The notes beneath the pieces are model-generated. The model searched no databases. It was not told where the DNA came from and saw nothing but the letters and a program-made list of their open reading frames with translations. Positions 35,056-44,243 of a stretch of DNA of 64,000 nucleotides are shown piece after piece. A program made the position numbers and the translations under genes. The DNA comes from Vibrio sp. S17_S38 (GTDB lineage: Bacteria > Pseudomonadota > Gammaproteobacteria > Enterobacterales > Vibrionaceae), in NCBI RefSeq assembly GCF_014694375.1, contig NZ_JAAUWW010000007.1, positions 103,690 to 167,689 on the forward strand. Reading direction: 5' to 3'. The stretch's first letter is position 1, and each line of letters starts with the position of its first letter.

Positions 35056-36282
35056 CTAAACCCATTGCCCAGCTGCAAAACCGCTACTCCAAGCCCATTG
35101 GAAATTGTAACCTCCCAGCCAGCCGCTTACATCCATCACTTCACCAATAAAATACAAGCCTTGGATGTCTTTGCATTGCATGGTTTTAGAGGATAAATTA
35201 TTGGTATCCACACCACCTAAAGTGACTTCTGCGGTGCGATAACCTTCCGTGCCATTCGGTAGTACTTGCCATTGCTCTAATTGAGTAACCACGACTTGGA
35301 TCTCTTTAGGCGTAAACTGTTTAAGTGGTTTGTCACTTAACAATTTTCGGTCAATAAATACTTCAATTAAACGTTTTGGTAATATTTTAGATAAGGTGTT
35401 TTTAAGGCTTTGATTAGGATGTTTTTCTCGTGATTGTGTCAGTAATTCAAACACATCATCATTAGGAACGAGATTGATAGTAACCGTTTGACCCGCTCGC
35501 CAAAAGGAAGAAATTTGCAGCACCGATGGGCCCGATAAACCACGATGCGTAAACAATAAGGCTTCTTTAAACAGCGTACCATCTTGCGCGGTAATTTCAG
35601 CAGGAACGGCAATGCCAGACAACTCCGCAAACGCTTCTTTATCTTCCTTGTGCAAGGTAAAAGGCACTAAGCCAGCACCGGTTGACACGATTGGTAAACC
35701 AAACTGCTCCGCCACTTGATAACCAAACGGGGTTGCGCCCAATTTTGGCATTGAAAGACCACCGGTTGCGATCACCAAAGACTCACACGTTATTTCGCCT
35801 GTTTGTTCTTTATTACTCGAAATAGAGTGGAATGAAAATCCCGTCTCTGTTTTTTTTATCTCTTGAATATCGCAACGATACCATTGCGATACATGGGGGA
35901 AATCACATTCTTTAAGTAGCATACTAACGATGTTTTTAGCTGGATTCTTATCGCTTTCATTGGCCGACAAACAAAACAGTTGCCCATGATCGCGTTCTTC
36001 AAATTCAATACCGTATTTAGACACTAAGCTAATGAAGTCCCAATGGGTATATTGTGATAAGGCTGATTTTACAAAGTGTGGATTTTGGCAAACAAAGTTA
36101 TTGGCGCTAACATCATAATTGGTAAAATTACAGCGACCACCACCAGAAATTAAAATTTTACGTCCCGGCTTTTTAGCATGATCAATCACTAAGGTTTTTC
36201 GACCACGTTTTCCCGCTTCAGCAGCGCACATTAACCCAGCCGCACCAGCACCAATGATCACAACCTCAAAATGATTACTCAT
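35056..36282 (-). CDS. yhiN: HI0933/YhiN-type flavoprotein
   Basis: A 408-residue FAD-binding protein of the BaiN/HI0933 family. FAD site VVIIGAGAAGLMCAAEAGKR near residue 6, then ISGGGRCNFTN (about 49-59), which is the family signature, and a C-terminal GEVMDVSGWLGGYNFQWAWSSG motif. The physiological reaction is unknown; a reductase role is suggested by related enzymes. ATG 36282 is preferred because homologues begin just before the FAD strand; a GTG 15 bp earlier is possible. The position near uspB matches E. coli yhiN. Confidence 0.9.
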   Translation of the reverse strand: MSNHFEVVIIGAGAAGLMCAAEAGKRGRKTLVIDHAKKPGRKILISGGGRCNFTNYDVSANNFVCQNPHFVKSALSQYTHWDFISLVSKYGIEFEERDHGQLFCLSANESDKNPAKNIVSMLLKECDFPHVSQWYRCDIQEIKKTETGFSFHSISSNKEQTGEITCESLVIATGGLSMPKLGATPFGYQVAEQFGLPIVSTGAGLVPFTLHKEDKEAFAELSGIAVPAEITAQDGTLFKEALLFTHRGLSGPSVLQISSFWRAGQTVTINLVPNDDVFELLTQSREKHPNQSLKNTLSKILPKRLIEVFIDRKLLSDKPLKQFTPKEIQVVVTQLEQWQVLPNGTEGYRTAEVTLGGVDTNNLSSKTMQCKDIQGLYFIGEVMDVSGWLGGYNFQWAWSSGFAAGQWV

Positions 36283-36364
36283 AACTTTATCTACCACACA
36301 AAAAAGATGCGCGATTTTAGCACATCCTTAAATGATGCGAGACAAAGTATATGGGTAATATCAA

Positions 36365-36688
36365 CTAAGCGATGAAAGCCATTAATAGCGTCAACCCGAG
36401 TAAACCAACCGATAACATGAACAAGTCACGAACTTTGGTGCACTTAGCAATGAAAATGGGTTCGTGGTGATGTAAATAATCACGGCTTTTTAAATAATGA
36501 AATAAACGCACCTGCTTAGAAACGTTGCCGTTGGTGTGAAAGAAACCTCGCCCGTCGACTTGCTGATACAGCAGTGGGTGCGCTTCTCGCATAATAAAAA
36601 TGAGTGAACGAAGTGCGGTGAGATATCGCACAAGATTGATAGCGGTTACGAGCGTAAACGCAATAAGTAAAGTATCAGCACTGATCAT
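36365..36688 (-). CDS. uspB: Universal stress protein B
   Basis: A 107-residue membrane protein with an N-terminal span (about 5-25) and a C-terminal span (about 88-106) around a conserved soluble segment [26 protein letters not shown]. coli UspB (111 residues) is RpoS-dependent and affects ethanol tolerance. The start at 36688 is fixed by GGAGGGAAAG directly upstream; the in-frame ATG 12 bp earlier lies before this ribosome site. ftnA ends 76 bp upstream on the same strand. Confidence 0.93.
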   Translation of the reverse strand: MISADTLLIAFTLVTAINLVRYLTALRSLIFIMREAHPLLYQQVDGRGFFHTNGNVSKQVRLFHYLKSRDYLHHHEPIFIAKCTKVRDLFMLSVGLLGLTLLMAFIA

Positions 36689-36764
36689 CTTTCCCTCCAA
36701 ACATCTTCTTGTAATGGAGGAAGAAAAAGACGATCAGTCCTTATCTTAAAATTCGATACCGAAA

Positions 36765-37295
36765 CTAAACGGTAGTTGAACTTGCCATCACAGAAGATGA
36801 GCCTTGTTTAGCTAACTCTGCTAAATCTTTATCAATAAAGAAGAGCGCTTTTCCATCTTCACCAACTAATTCTAGCTTGTCTAAAATACCTTTGAATAAT
36901 TTTTCTTCTTCATGCTGCTCAGCAACATACCACTGTAAAAAATTAAAGGTTGAGTAGTCTTGGCAAGTAAAAGACATATGGGCTAACTTGTTAATACGTT
37001 CAGTAATCATCTGCTCATGTTCGTAGGTTTCACGAAACACTTCACCGAGACTTTTAAACTCATGCTTAGGTGCATCAATTGCACCTAAAATCGGTAAACC
37101 ACCGGTTTCACTGACATAAGTAAACAGACGTTGCATATGTTCCATTTCTTCTACTGCATGCTTACGTAAAAATACCGCAGCACCTTCAAAGCCCTTGTCT
37201 TCACACCAAGCACTCATTTGTAAGTATAGATTGGATGAGAAAAACTCCAGATTTATTTGATCATTTAAATTATCGATCATCGCTTTTGACAGCAT
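36765..37295 (-). CDS. ftnA: Bacterial non-haem ferritin FtnA
   Basis: A cytoplasmic 24-mer iron store with ferroxidase activity. 176 residues; ferroxidase ligands seen are Glu17, Glu49/Glu50 and His53 (AVEEMEHM), with Tyr24 and later EQMITE and QHEEEKLF. It lies between divergent uspA and downstream uspB, which is the Vibrio arrangement but not the E. coli one. AGGAG-type spacing (TAGGAGTTTC) precedes the ATG. Confidence 0.96.
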   Translation of the reverse strand: MLSKAMIDNLNDQINLEFFSSNLYLQMSAWCEDKGFEGAAVFLRKHAVEEMEHMQRLFTYVSETGGLPILGAIDAPKHEFKSLGEVFRETYEHEQMITERINKLAHMSFTCQDYSTFNFLQWYVAEQHEEEKLFKGILDKLELVGEDGKALFFIDKDLAELAKQGSSSVMASSTTV

Positions 37296-37532
37296 AAGAA
37301 ACTCCTACGTTAACGAATATTGACGTTCTGCACCACTATATCATGTTGCTCAAACCTCGCTGTGACAAATCCAATATTTTTACTTACCTATTGAAAAATC
37401 AGGATTCTAACTCTCTAGGATAATAAAAATATCTAAGCAATGGTTGTGACACTGCATCTATTTTTTTTAAAATTTGAGGCGTACTATGAGTTTAGACCTA
37501 AACTTATAAAATCATATGTATTGGAGATTGAT

Positions 37533-37958
37533 ATGACATATAAACATATTTTAGTTGCAGTGGATTTATCGGAAGACAGTGAAGTTTTAGCTAAAAAAGC
37601 CGCTGAGCTTGCTTGCGCTTTAAATGCAAAACTCTCTCTAGTTCATATTGATGTGAATTTCACCGATATGTACACCGGCTTTATGGAAATCAATTTTGCT
37701 GAAACGCAGAATGCGATGCTGGAAGCCGCTCAAGCAAAAATACACACCTTAGTGCAAGCACTTGACTACCCTGTCAGTGAAATTATTGTTTCTAGCGGCG
37801 ACTTGTGTAATGAAATTCGCAATGCTATTAAGCAGATTAATATTGATTTAGTCGTGTGTGGACATCACAAAGATTTCTGGAGCAAACTACTTTCAACGTC
37901 TCGCCAAATGATCAATGACTCTCCGGTCGATATGCTGATCGTACCTCTAGAAGACTAA
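37533..37958 (+). CDS. uspA: Universal stress protein A
   Basis: A 141-residue cytoplasmic UspA. It begins MTYKHILVAVDLSEDSEVLA as in E. coli and ends with the SPVDMLIVPL strand. It lacks the GxxG-9x-G(S/T) ATP motif, as expected for the UspA subclass that does not bind ATP. The start at 37533 follows TTGGAGA; longer upstream frames are not conserved. A 7-2-7 palindrome (37489-37504) sits 28 bp upstream. Confidence 0.95.
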   Translation: MTYKHILVAVDLSEDSEVLAKKAAELACALNAKLSLVHIDVNFTDMYTGFMEINFAETQNAMLEAAQAKIHTLVQALDYPVSEIIVSSGDLCNEIRNAIKQINIDLVVCGHHKDFWSKLLSTSRQMINDSPVDMLIVPLED

Positions 37959-38057
37959 ATAATCTGAACTCCAAGATAAAAGAAACGAAGATTAAGCTGA
38001 TTTTATTTTAGATCAAGGTAAACTTGGCGGATTATTTTTGGTTTACAGGAATTCGTC

Positions 38058-38921
38058 ATGTTTTATCTTTCTGCGGTCACCTTGTTGTGGGCGTTTTCAT
38101 TTAGCTTGATCGGTGTCTATCTTTCCGGTCAAGTGGATGCTTGGTTTTCAGTTTGGATTCGTATCGCACTCGCGGGTGCGCTTTTTTTACCTTTCTTAAA
38201 ATTCAAAGGGATACCTCGCGCTTTAATCGGAAAACTCATGACAATTGGTGGTCTGCAACTTGGCCTAATGTATTGCTTCTATTATCAATCTTTTCTGTTA
38301 CTTTCCGTTCCTGAAGTGTTGTTATTCACCGTATTTACTCCTCTTTATGTCACCTTAATTTATGACTTACTCAAAGGTCAATTTTCGCCTTGGTATTTAG
38401 TCACCGCTGCCATTGCCGTTTTCGGCGCAGCCATCATTAAATTTTCAGGCGTTAACGACAACTTTTTGATTGGTTTTTTGGTGGTTCAAGCATCGAATTT
38501 ATGTTTTGCGATTGGGCAAGTCGGCTATAAATATGTGATGGAAAAAGAAAAAGTCCAATTGCCACAACGCGTTATTTTTGGCTACTTTTATATTGGGGCG
38601 TTTATTGTCGCCACCATTGCGTTCTTATTGCTGGGGCATACCGACAAACTTCCAACCACCAATCTGCAATGGGGGATTTTGATCTATCTAGGATTGATTG
38701 CTTCTGGTCTAGGCTATTTCTTATGGAATAAAGGGGCGTGTATGGTGAATGCAGGCGCGCTCGCGGTCATGAATAATGCATTAGTACCTGCTGGACTAGT
38801 GGTCAATATTTTGATTTGGAACCGCGATGTCGACTTCACTCGCCTAGCATTAGGTGGCGCAGTGATCTTACTTTCACTTTGGGTCAATGAAACCTGGGTC
38901 AAAAAGAAAGTCGCCCAATAA
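38058..38921 (+). CDS. EamA/DMT-superfamily transporter
   Basis: A 287-residue inner-membrane protein with ten predicted spans in two EamA repeats (about 2-125 and 140-280), typical of drug/metabolite exporters. The second repeat includes SGLGYFLWNKGACMVNAGALAV, a common signature. The substrate cannot be told. AGGA precedes the ATG. The gene is convergent with ttrA and shares a hairpin with it. Confidence 0.85.
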   Translation: MFYLSAVTLLWAFSFSLIGVYLSGQVDAWFSVWIRIALAGALFLPFLKFKGIPRALIGKLMTIGGLQLGLMYCFYYQSFLLLSVPEVLLFTVFTPLYVTLIYDLLKGQFSPWYLVTAAIAVFGAAIIKFSGVNDNFLIGFLVVQASNLCFAIGQVGYKYVMEKEKVQLPQRVIFGYFYIGAFIVATIAFLLLGHTDKLPTTNLQWGILIYLGLIASGLGYFLWNKGACMVNAGALAVMNNALVPAGLVVNILIWNRDVDFTRLALGGAVILLSLWVNETWVKKKVAQ

Positions 38922-38940
38922 ACACCCTTCATCAAAATAG

Positions 38941-38976
38941 AAAAATGGGCAACCAACTTGGTTGCCCATTTTATTT
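38941..38976. terminator. Bidirectional terminator between EamA gene and ttrA
   Basis: A 13-bp perfect stem (38942-38954 with 38960-38972), loop AACTT, with A-run on the left and T-run on the right, so it can act for both convergent units. Confidence 0.92.
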
Positions 38977-38994
38977 CTATCCGCTTGCTTAACC

Positions 38995-41900
38995 TTAACT
39001 CAATCTAATCTTAGCTGGCATTGCTTGCCTTGCAGCGGAGCCCACCACCCAATCGAGTAATACACCTTTGCCTTCACGCGTAGGATCGATAATGCCGATA
39101 TCATTGATATTGACGCCATCGCTGGTTTTCATTTTCACGGGTTGCTGCTTATCACCAATCCAATGTGCTCGCTCACCCAATTCAGTATGACCAAACCCAT
39201 GCTCAAAACCCAATGTACCTTGGCGGATACCATCGACAATCATTGCAATCGCTTCCAGTGATCGGGTTGGTGTTTCAACCGTAAATACATCACCCGTTTC
39301 AACGCCAGCATTTTTGGCATCAAGTGGATGAATATAAACCGGATTCACTCCTTTAACTGAATTCAAACGTGGCGATAAGTTTGATACTGCGCTGTGCACA
39401 TTCGACTTAAAGTTGGTTAACGTAAATGGCCATTCTGATTTTGGAAATTGCTTATCCATCGGCGTGCCATCGGCCAATTTCTGTGGGAACCAAGCCGGGC
39501 AACCAGAATACAATTCGCCAGTCATGGTATTACGCGATGTGCCTAGTTTTTCGTTCCAAATTGCTGCTGGTTTTTGCCATTGATACTTCATCAAATCGCC
39601 TTTATAGGCTTCTGATAAATTTTCAAAACGACCACCACGCGCATAAATAAAGGCCACCTTGGCAAACTCTTCTGCATTTAGAACTCTTTGCATTTCAGGC
39701 AATAAGCGCTCAAGTCCAGAAAAGTGAATATCTTCCGCAGACGCTTTCGGCGCGCCACCAGCAATATAGGCTAAGTTCACCGCGCTACGCAGATAGTAAT
39801 CGGCAGCAGAGTGAATGCCATGCCAATTACCTTGTACATCTTGAATCGCGTTATCACCAAAACCGCCTAGATTCATCGCTTTAGCTACATCGATCAAGAA
39901 GGTTTCTAAACAGACTGAACGACCATCTTGGGTTTTCTCAGTACGTGGCGTGACGACCGGCCAACGAGCCGTGACTGCTTTAGTTGGAACATCATGCCAC
40001 GGACCTGCCATGCCCCAACTTTCGTATGTCACGGTATCGGGCACGATGTAATCAGAAATGGCGCTAGTTTCATTAATAAACGCATCGACTGACACAATCA
40101 AAGGCAATTGTTTTGGATCGCTTAGCTTATCTTTAAGCAAGGTTACCAAACCAGGAATGCCGTATAGCGGGTTGCCCATGTGATTGATCCACGCTTTTAA
40201 ACGATACGGATAACCATCAATCGCAGCGGTTAAATGCTCGGTTAATAATGGCGCAGAAATCGGATACCAAGGTGCGCGCGTTGGATAAGGTGATTTTCCT
40301 GCCGCTACTTTGTTTTTGTATTCAGTGGTTTTCTCATACGGGAATTTACTACGCGATAAAAACACCCCTGTCGGCGCTACTTTGCCTTTAAATTTGGTGA
40401 AATCATAACGAGGTCCCGCGCCAGAGGTTGGCCAACCGCCTGCTTTGGCCATCATGCCGCCTTTTTTGTTAATGTTTCCCACCATAGCGTTGAGCATTAA
40501 AATACTGTAGCCATTATAGAAACCATTGGTGTGCATGTTGCCACCGTGGGTATCCACCACTGCTTTATGACCATGGCTAGTGAATTTATCCGCTAACTCA
40601 ATGATTTTCTCCACTGGCACTTCACACAACTCGCTCCACTCTTGCATGCTATGTTCAAACGCGCTGTGTTTTAATTTTTGTAAAGAAGACGCCACTTGCA
40701 ACGTGCCGTGTTTGGTTTCAGCACTTTGTTCCACCAATAAACGCGCAGGCTTAGCTTGAGTGTTGACTGCCAATTCGCCAGATGCTTCATCAATCACGAC
40801 ATAAGGATCGCTGTCTGAATGTGCTTCGCCCTTAAAAGGCAAACCAATATCGGAAGCTCGTAACATCGAACCTTGACGCTTGTGGCCAGCTTCGGTGATC
40901 ACCAAATGCGTAGCATTACACCAATGCGCATTACCGGCTGCAGTCATTGCTTCGGCACTTGGCTGAGCTAAATAATCTTTGTTGTAACGATCATGGGTAA
41001 ACATCCATTGCATCATGGCAAAAACTAATGCCGAATCACTGGCAGGTTTAATGGATACCCATTGGTTATTATGACCTGCCGCGAGGCTTGATGTCATTGG
41101 CAAAACTGGTGTCACCACCGCATAATCAAAATTATCACGAGTACGAGCTTTGGCCAATTGACGAGCTTGGCGCTTAAATGGATTACCTGATTGCGCTGGC
41201 GCGGTACCGATAAATAAAGCAAATTCCACATGTTCATAATCGGGCTTTAGATTTAAAAACTTATCCAAATCATGCAAGAAAGCACCCGATGCTGCGCGGA
41301 ACACATAGCCACAATATGAACCATGATTGGCAAAATTTCGCGTGCCAAAGCTATTAAAAGCAAAGCGCTTTAGAATATCATCACGCCCTTCATTGGTCGC
41401 ATTAGTCACCAATAATTGATTGGCTAATGGGCCATATTCTGGATTATTCGCATCCAATGGCGTTTTCAGATCGCGAATCGTTTGTAAGCCATCGACATGA
41501 CCTTCACCAAATAAATCACCGCCTTCCACCACTTCTTTAACCAGCTGCTCAAAGCTGATTGGCTGCCACTTTCCTTCGCCACGTTTTCCCACACGCTTTA
41601 ACGGTTGAGTCACGCGATATGGGCTGTTTTGTACGTCCATCATGGCATTGCCTCGTGCACAAGCAGTAGAACGGCCATCAATGCCAGCTTCACCCGTAAG
41701 CGACAAATACGCCTCTTTAACTGGCATTTCGAATGGAATTTTTTGTTCACTAGAAAGCGGATGATACGGATTACCCGCAATACGCAAAATATTGTCCGTT
41801 TCGTTATCAATGCGCACGCGCACGCCGCATAAACTGTAGCAACCAAAGCACATTGAAGGCGCAACTCGTTGTTTCTCATTGGCGATCAAATTGCCATTTT

Positions 41901-42081
41901 TGACGCAGTATTCTGGCTCTAATGAATTACCAAAATGCGCATGTTTGGTTTTTTCGCCCGATGTACCCTCCAAAATACCTTCCGCAGTGTGTTTAGCGGT
42001 AGAAGCATAACCGGCAGAAAACGCCACACCACCACCAACAGCAAGACCAGATTTTAAAAACTTGCGACGTTTATTATCCAT
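38995..42081 (-). CDS. ttrA: Tetrathionate reductase catalytic subunit TtrA
   Basis: The molybdopterin (bis-MGD) catalytic subunit, reducing tetrathionate to thiosulfate in the periplasm. 1028 residues. A twin-arginine signal is visible (NKRRKFLKSGLAVGGG). The [4Fe-4S] motif begins CFGCYSLCGVRV near 78, with its last Cys in TACARGNAM. A candidate Mo-ligand Cys occurs in NHGSYCGYVFR. The C-terminal molydopterin-binding domain includes VETPTRSLEA and EHGFGHTELGERAH. The start overlaps the ttrC stop by 8 bp (ATGGATAA). Length is close to Salmonella TtrA. Confidence 0.95.
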   Translation of the reverse strand: MDNKRRKFLKSGLAVGGGVAFSAGYASTAKHTAEGILEGTSGEKTKHAHFGNSLEPEYCVKNGNLIANEKQRVAPSMCFGCYSLCGVRVRIDNETDNILRIAGNPYHPLSSEQKIPFEMPVKEAYLSLTGEAGIDGRSTACARGNAMMDVQNSPYRVTQPLKRVGKRGEGKWQPISFEQLVKEVVEGGDLFGEGHVDGLQTIRDLKTPLDANNPEYGPLANQLLVTNATNEGRDDILKRFAFNSFGTRNFANHGSYCGYVFRAASGAFLHDLDKFLNLKPDYEHVEFALFIGTAPAQSGNPFKRQARQLAKARTRDNFDYAVVTPVLPMTSSLAAGHNNQWVSIKPASDSALVFAMMQWMFTHDRYNKDYLAQPSAEAMTAAGNAHWCNATHLVITEAGHKRQGSMLRASDIGLPFKGEAHSDSDPYVVIDEASGELAVNTQAKPARLLVEQSAETKHGTLQVASSLQKLKHSAFEHSMQEWSELCEVPVEKIIELADKFTSHGHKAVVDTHGGNMHTNGFYNGYSILMLNAMVGNINKKGGMMAKAGGWPTSGAGPRYDFTKFKGKVAPTGVFLSRSKFPYEKTTEYKNKVAAGKSPYPTRAPWYPISAPLLTEHLTAAIDGYPYRLKAWINHMGNPLYGIPGLVTLLKDKLSDPKQLPLIVSVDAFINETSAISDYIVPDTVTYESWGMAGPWHDVPTKAVTARWPVVTPRTEKTQDGRSVCLETFLIDVAKAMNLGGFGDNAIQDVQGNWHGIHSAADYYLRSAVNLAYIAGGAPKASAEDIHFSGLERLLPEMQRVLNAEEFAKVAFIYARGGRFENLSEAYKGDLMKYQWQKPAAIWNEKLGTSRNTMTGELYSGCPAWFPQKLADGTPMDKQFPKSEWPFTLTNFKSNVHSAVSNLSPRLNSVKGVNPVYIHPLDAKNAGVETGDVFTVETPTRSLEAIAMIVDGIRQGTLGFEHGFGHTELGERAHWIGDKQQPVKMKTSDGVNINDIGIIDPTREGKGVLLDWVVGSAARQAMPAKIRLS

Positions 42082-43225
42082 GATGACCTCTTACTGGTTG
42101 TGATGAGCTTGATGCTGTTTTTACTAAATCTGCTTTGATCAATTGAGGCTGATTTCCTTTGGCTGACACGAGCTCCGTTAATATCATCGCCAGTAATAGC
42201 CATAATCCTGCCATTCCAACCACACCTAAAATCCCCGGAGATCCCCACGGAACATCATATGGATAAGGACCAACATCAAATTTTGGCAATGTTTGCACTT
42301 CTATCATGGTCATCCAACGAATCGACCAACACGTTGAAATGGTTAACGCGCTCGCAGCCCACAAACTGATGCGCTTAAATTGACTGCCACGTAGAAGCCA
42401 TAACGACATCACCAAGCACGCGGCAAAAGCGCCCATCATCAGCAATAAATTGGCGAACCATTGTCCGTAATGAAGTAAATCCATATACGCACCATTGGAT
42501 ACCCAAATAGGTAATAAAATCAGAGATAATACCGAACAGATCACTACGCTACGTTTTAGTAAACTGACATCGGTTGAGGTTAACGTTTGTGCTGCTTGAT
42601 TACTCGATAAGAAACTTAAAATGAACAGACTAAATCCAATCGCGCCAAAGAAAGCCGTGACAAACCAAATTATCGGCGAAGCAGGTTGATGCCACATTGG
42701 GCGAGACGCCACCACCGAAATCTCCATGCCGGTATAAAGCGCAATCGACAAACCAGAAAGCACGGTGATAGCCGCCACCGTCGTCATTAACCGATTAGAT
42801 ATTTGCCATTTTCCTAGCGTTAACATTGAGCATAAACGTACAATTTTATGCTCGCTTTTTTCTAGCTGGGCAATATCTGGACGTAAGTACAACCACGCAG
42901 CCGCAACGGACAGCATTGAGAATAATGGTAATAATACCGCTCCACGAGACATCCAAGACCAAGACGTTAGATGAATAAAGAAATGCCATGCTCGGCCGGG
43001 TTGGTGTAAATCAGCGGTTAAAGCTAATGGACCAACAATGGCGCAAATTCCCAAGCATAAAGCAAATGAAGCGCGCAATTGATGACTGGTTTTATCTCGC
43101 AGAACCAAACTTATCAAAAATAAAATTGCCGCCGCATAAGCACTACCAATATAGAAAAAATATTGCACCGCCCACGGTAGCCAAGCGACATCTTGCATGG
43201 GAACTAACACTTCAGTAATGCTCAT
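42074..43225 (-). CDS. ttrC: Tetrathionate reductase membrane subunit TtrC
   Basis: A 383-residue NrfD/PsrC-type integral membrane protein with about nine spans, which oxidises quinol and passes electrons to TtrB. Recognisable pieces: QDVAWLPWAVQYFFYIGSAYAAA at the N-terminus (shown in two: QDVAWLPWAVQYF and FYIGSAYAAA) and GRAWHFFIHLTSWSWMSRGA. The start overlaps the ttrB stop by one base (TAATG) and the end overlaps ttrA. Menaquinol from the menA pathway is a likely donor. Confidence 0.93.
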   Translation of the reverse strand: MSITEVLVPMQDVAWLPWAVQYFFYIGSAYAAAILFLISLVLRDKTSHQLRASFALCLGICAIVGPLALTADLHQPGRAWHFFIHLTSWSWMSRGAVLLPLFSMLSVAAAWLYLRPDIAQLEKSEHKIVRLCSMLTLGKWQISNRLMTTVAAITVLSGLSIALYTGMEISVVASRPMWHQPASPIIWFVTAFFGAIGFSLFILSFLSSNQAAQTLTSTDVSLLKRSVVICSVLSLILLPIWVSNGAYMDLLHYGQWFANLLLMMGAFAACLVMSLWLLRGSQFKRISLWAASALTISTCWSIRWMTMIEVQTLPKFDVGPYPYDVPWGSPGILGVVGMAGLWLLLAMILTELVSAKGNQPQLIKADLVKTASSSSQPVRGHHG

Positions 43226-44028
43226 TATGCATCTCCTCCAACTGGACGGTTATTGGTTTCAGCTGGATCGTAAATCGCGGCCCTAGCGTCAACATTTCCA
43301 CTGCCAATATGAGACGTAAACTCTGCCGCTAAACCAATGTAAAACACATGCGGATTGGTGCCTTCTTCGGGCTTCAATACTTTGATTTCATCTTTATGCT
43401 CAGCCAATAAACGACTGGCTTCGCTGTTTGGATCTTTTATATCGCCAATCACGCGAGCGCCACCCACACAAGTTTCGACGCAAGCTGGCAGTAAACCTTG
43501 CTCTAAACGATGAGCACAAAAGGTACATTTATCGGCGGTGAGGGTTTCTTCATTGATAAAACGAGCATCATAAGGGCAAGCTTGCACACAATAAGCACAG
43601 GCAACACAACGTTTATTGTCCACCATCACAATGCCATCTTCACGCTGGAAAGTGGCTTGAACAGGACAGACAGCAACACAAGGTGGATTTTCGCAATGAT
43701 TGCAAAGACGCGGCAAAGTAAACATTTTGGTTTGTCTGCTCGCGGTTGAACCATCATTTAAGGTGACTTCATATTGCTTCACCGTGGTACGGAACTGGCC
43801 GATTGGCGCTTGGTTTTCAATACTACAACCCACGGTACACGCTTGGCAGCCAATGCATTTACGCAAATCAACCACCATCGCATAACGCTTACCTTTCATA
43901 CCTTGGCGATCAGGTTCTTGGTTATTGCGAATAATCGGTGTTGCAGCGACACTGGTCACGGGAATGATGGCAGCGCCTGCGGTGATCGCACCTATGCCAC
44001 TAAAAAATCGACGTTTCGTTTTATCCAT
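43225..44028 (-). CDS. ttrB: Tetrathionate reductase iron-sulfur subunit TtrB
   Basis: A 267-residue periplasmic ferredoxin-like subunit. It has a Tat-type signal (KTKRRFFSGIGAITAGAAI) and sixteen Cys in four clusters: CIGCQACTVGCSIE, CNHCENPPCVAVCPV, CVACAYCVQACPYD and CTFCAHRLEQ with PACVETC, enough for four [4Fe-4S] centres. It is the first gene of ttrBCA, divergent from ttrSR across 215 bp that include a possible FNR site. Confidence 0.95.
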   Translation of the reverse strand: MDKTKRRFFSGIGAITAGAAIIPVTSVAATPIIRNNQEPDRQGMKGKRYAMVVDLRKCIGCQACTVGCSIENQAPIGQFRTTVKQYEVTLNDGSTASRQTKMFTLPRLCNHCENPPCVAVCPVQATFQREDGIVMVDNKRCVACAYCVQACPYDARFINEETLTADKCTFCAHRLEQGLLPACVETCVGGARVIGDIKDPNSEASRLLAEHKDEIKVLKPEEGTNPHVFYIGLAAEFTSHIGSGNVDARAAIYDPAETNNRPVGGDA

Positions 44029-44122
44029 TAGAATCTACCTTGGTGGTACTAGCTATTAAGAGGTATTCTCTCTAATGGATAATTTTTGCTCTACTGTGGT
44101 TTTCCACATAAGCCAACGTCAC

Positions 44123-44136
44123 TTGATCTAGAACAA
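44123..44136. promoter_or_regulatory. Possible FNR box in the ttrB-ttrS intergenic region
   Basis: TTGAT-CTAG-AACAA matches the FNR palindrome TTGAT-N4-ATCAA with one mismatch. It lies about 95 bp from ttrB and 108 bp from ttrS. In Salmonella, ttr expression requires FNR as well as TtrRS. Confidence 0.55.
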
Positions 44137-44243
44137 ATTAAGCTAGAATAAAAGTACTCGGCTTATTTAAAACGGACGCTGTTTTAGGTATAGAGGAGGG
44201 AATCTCTTTTACTCATCATATAATTTGGCATAAAGGATACAAT

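Noticed and set aside
38058..38921. Assigning a substrate to the EamA exporter from its neighbour ttrA
   Set aside because: The genes are convergent with a terminator between them, so no functional link can be drawn.
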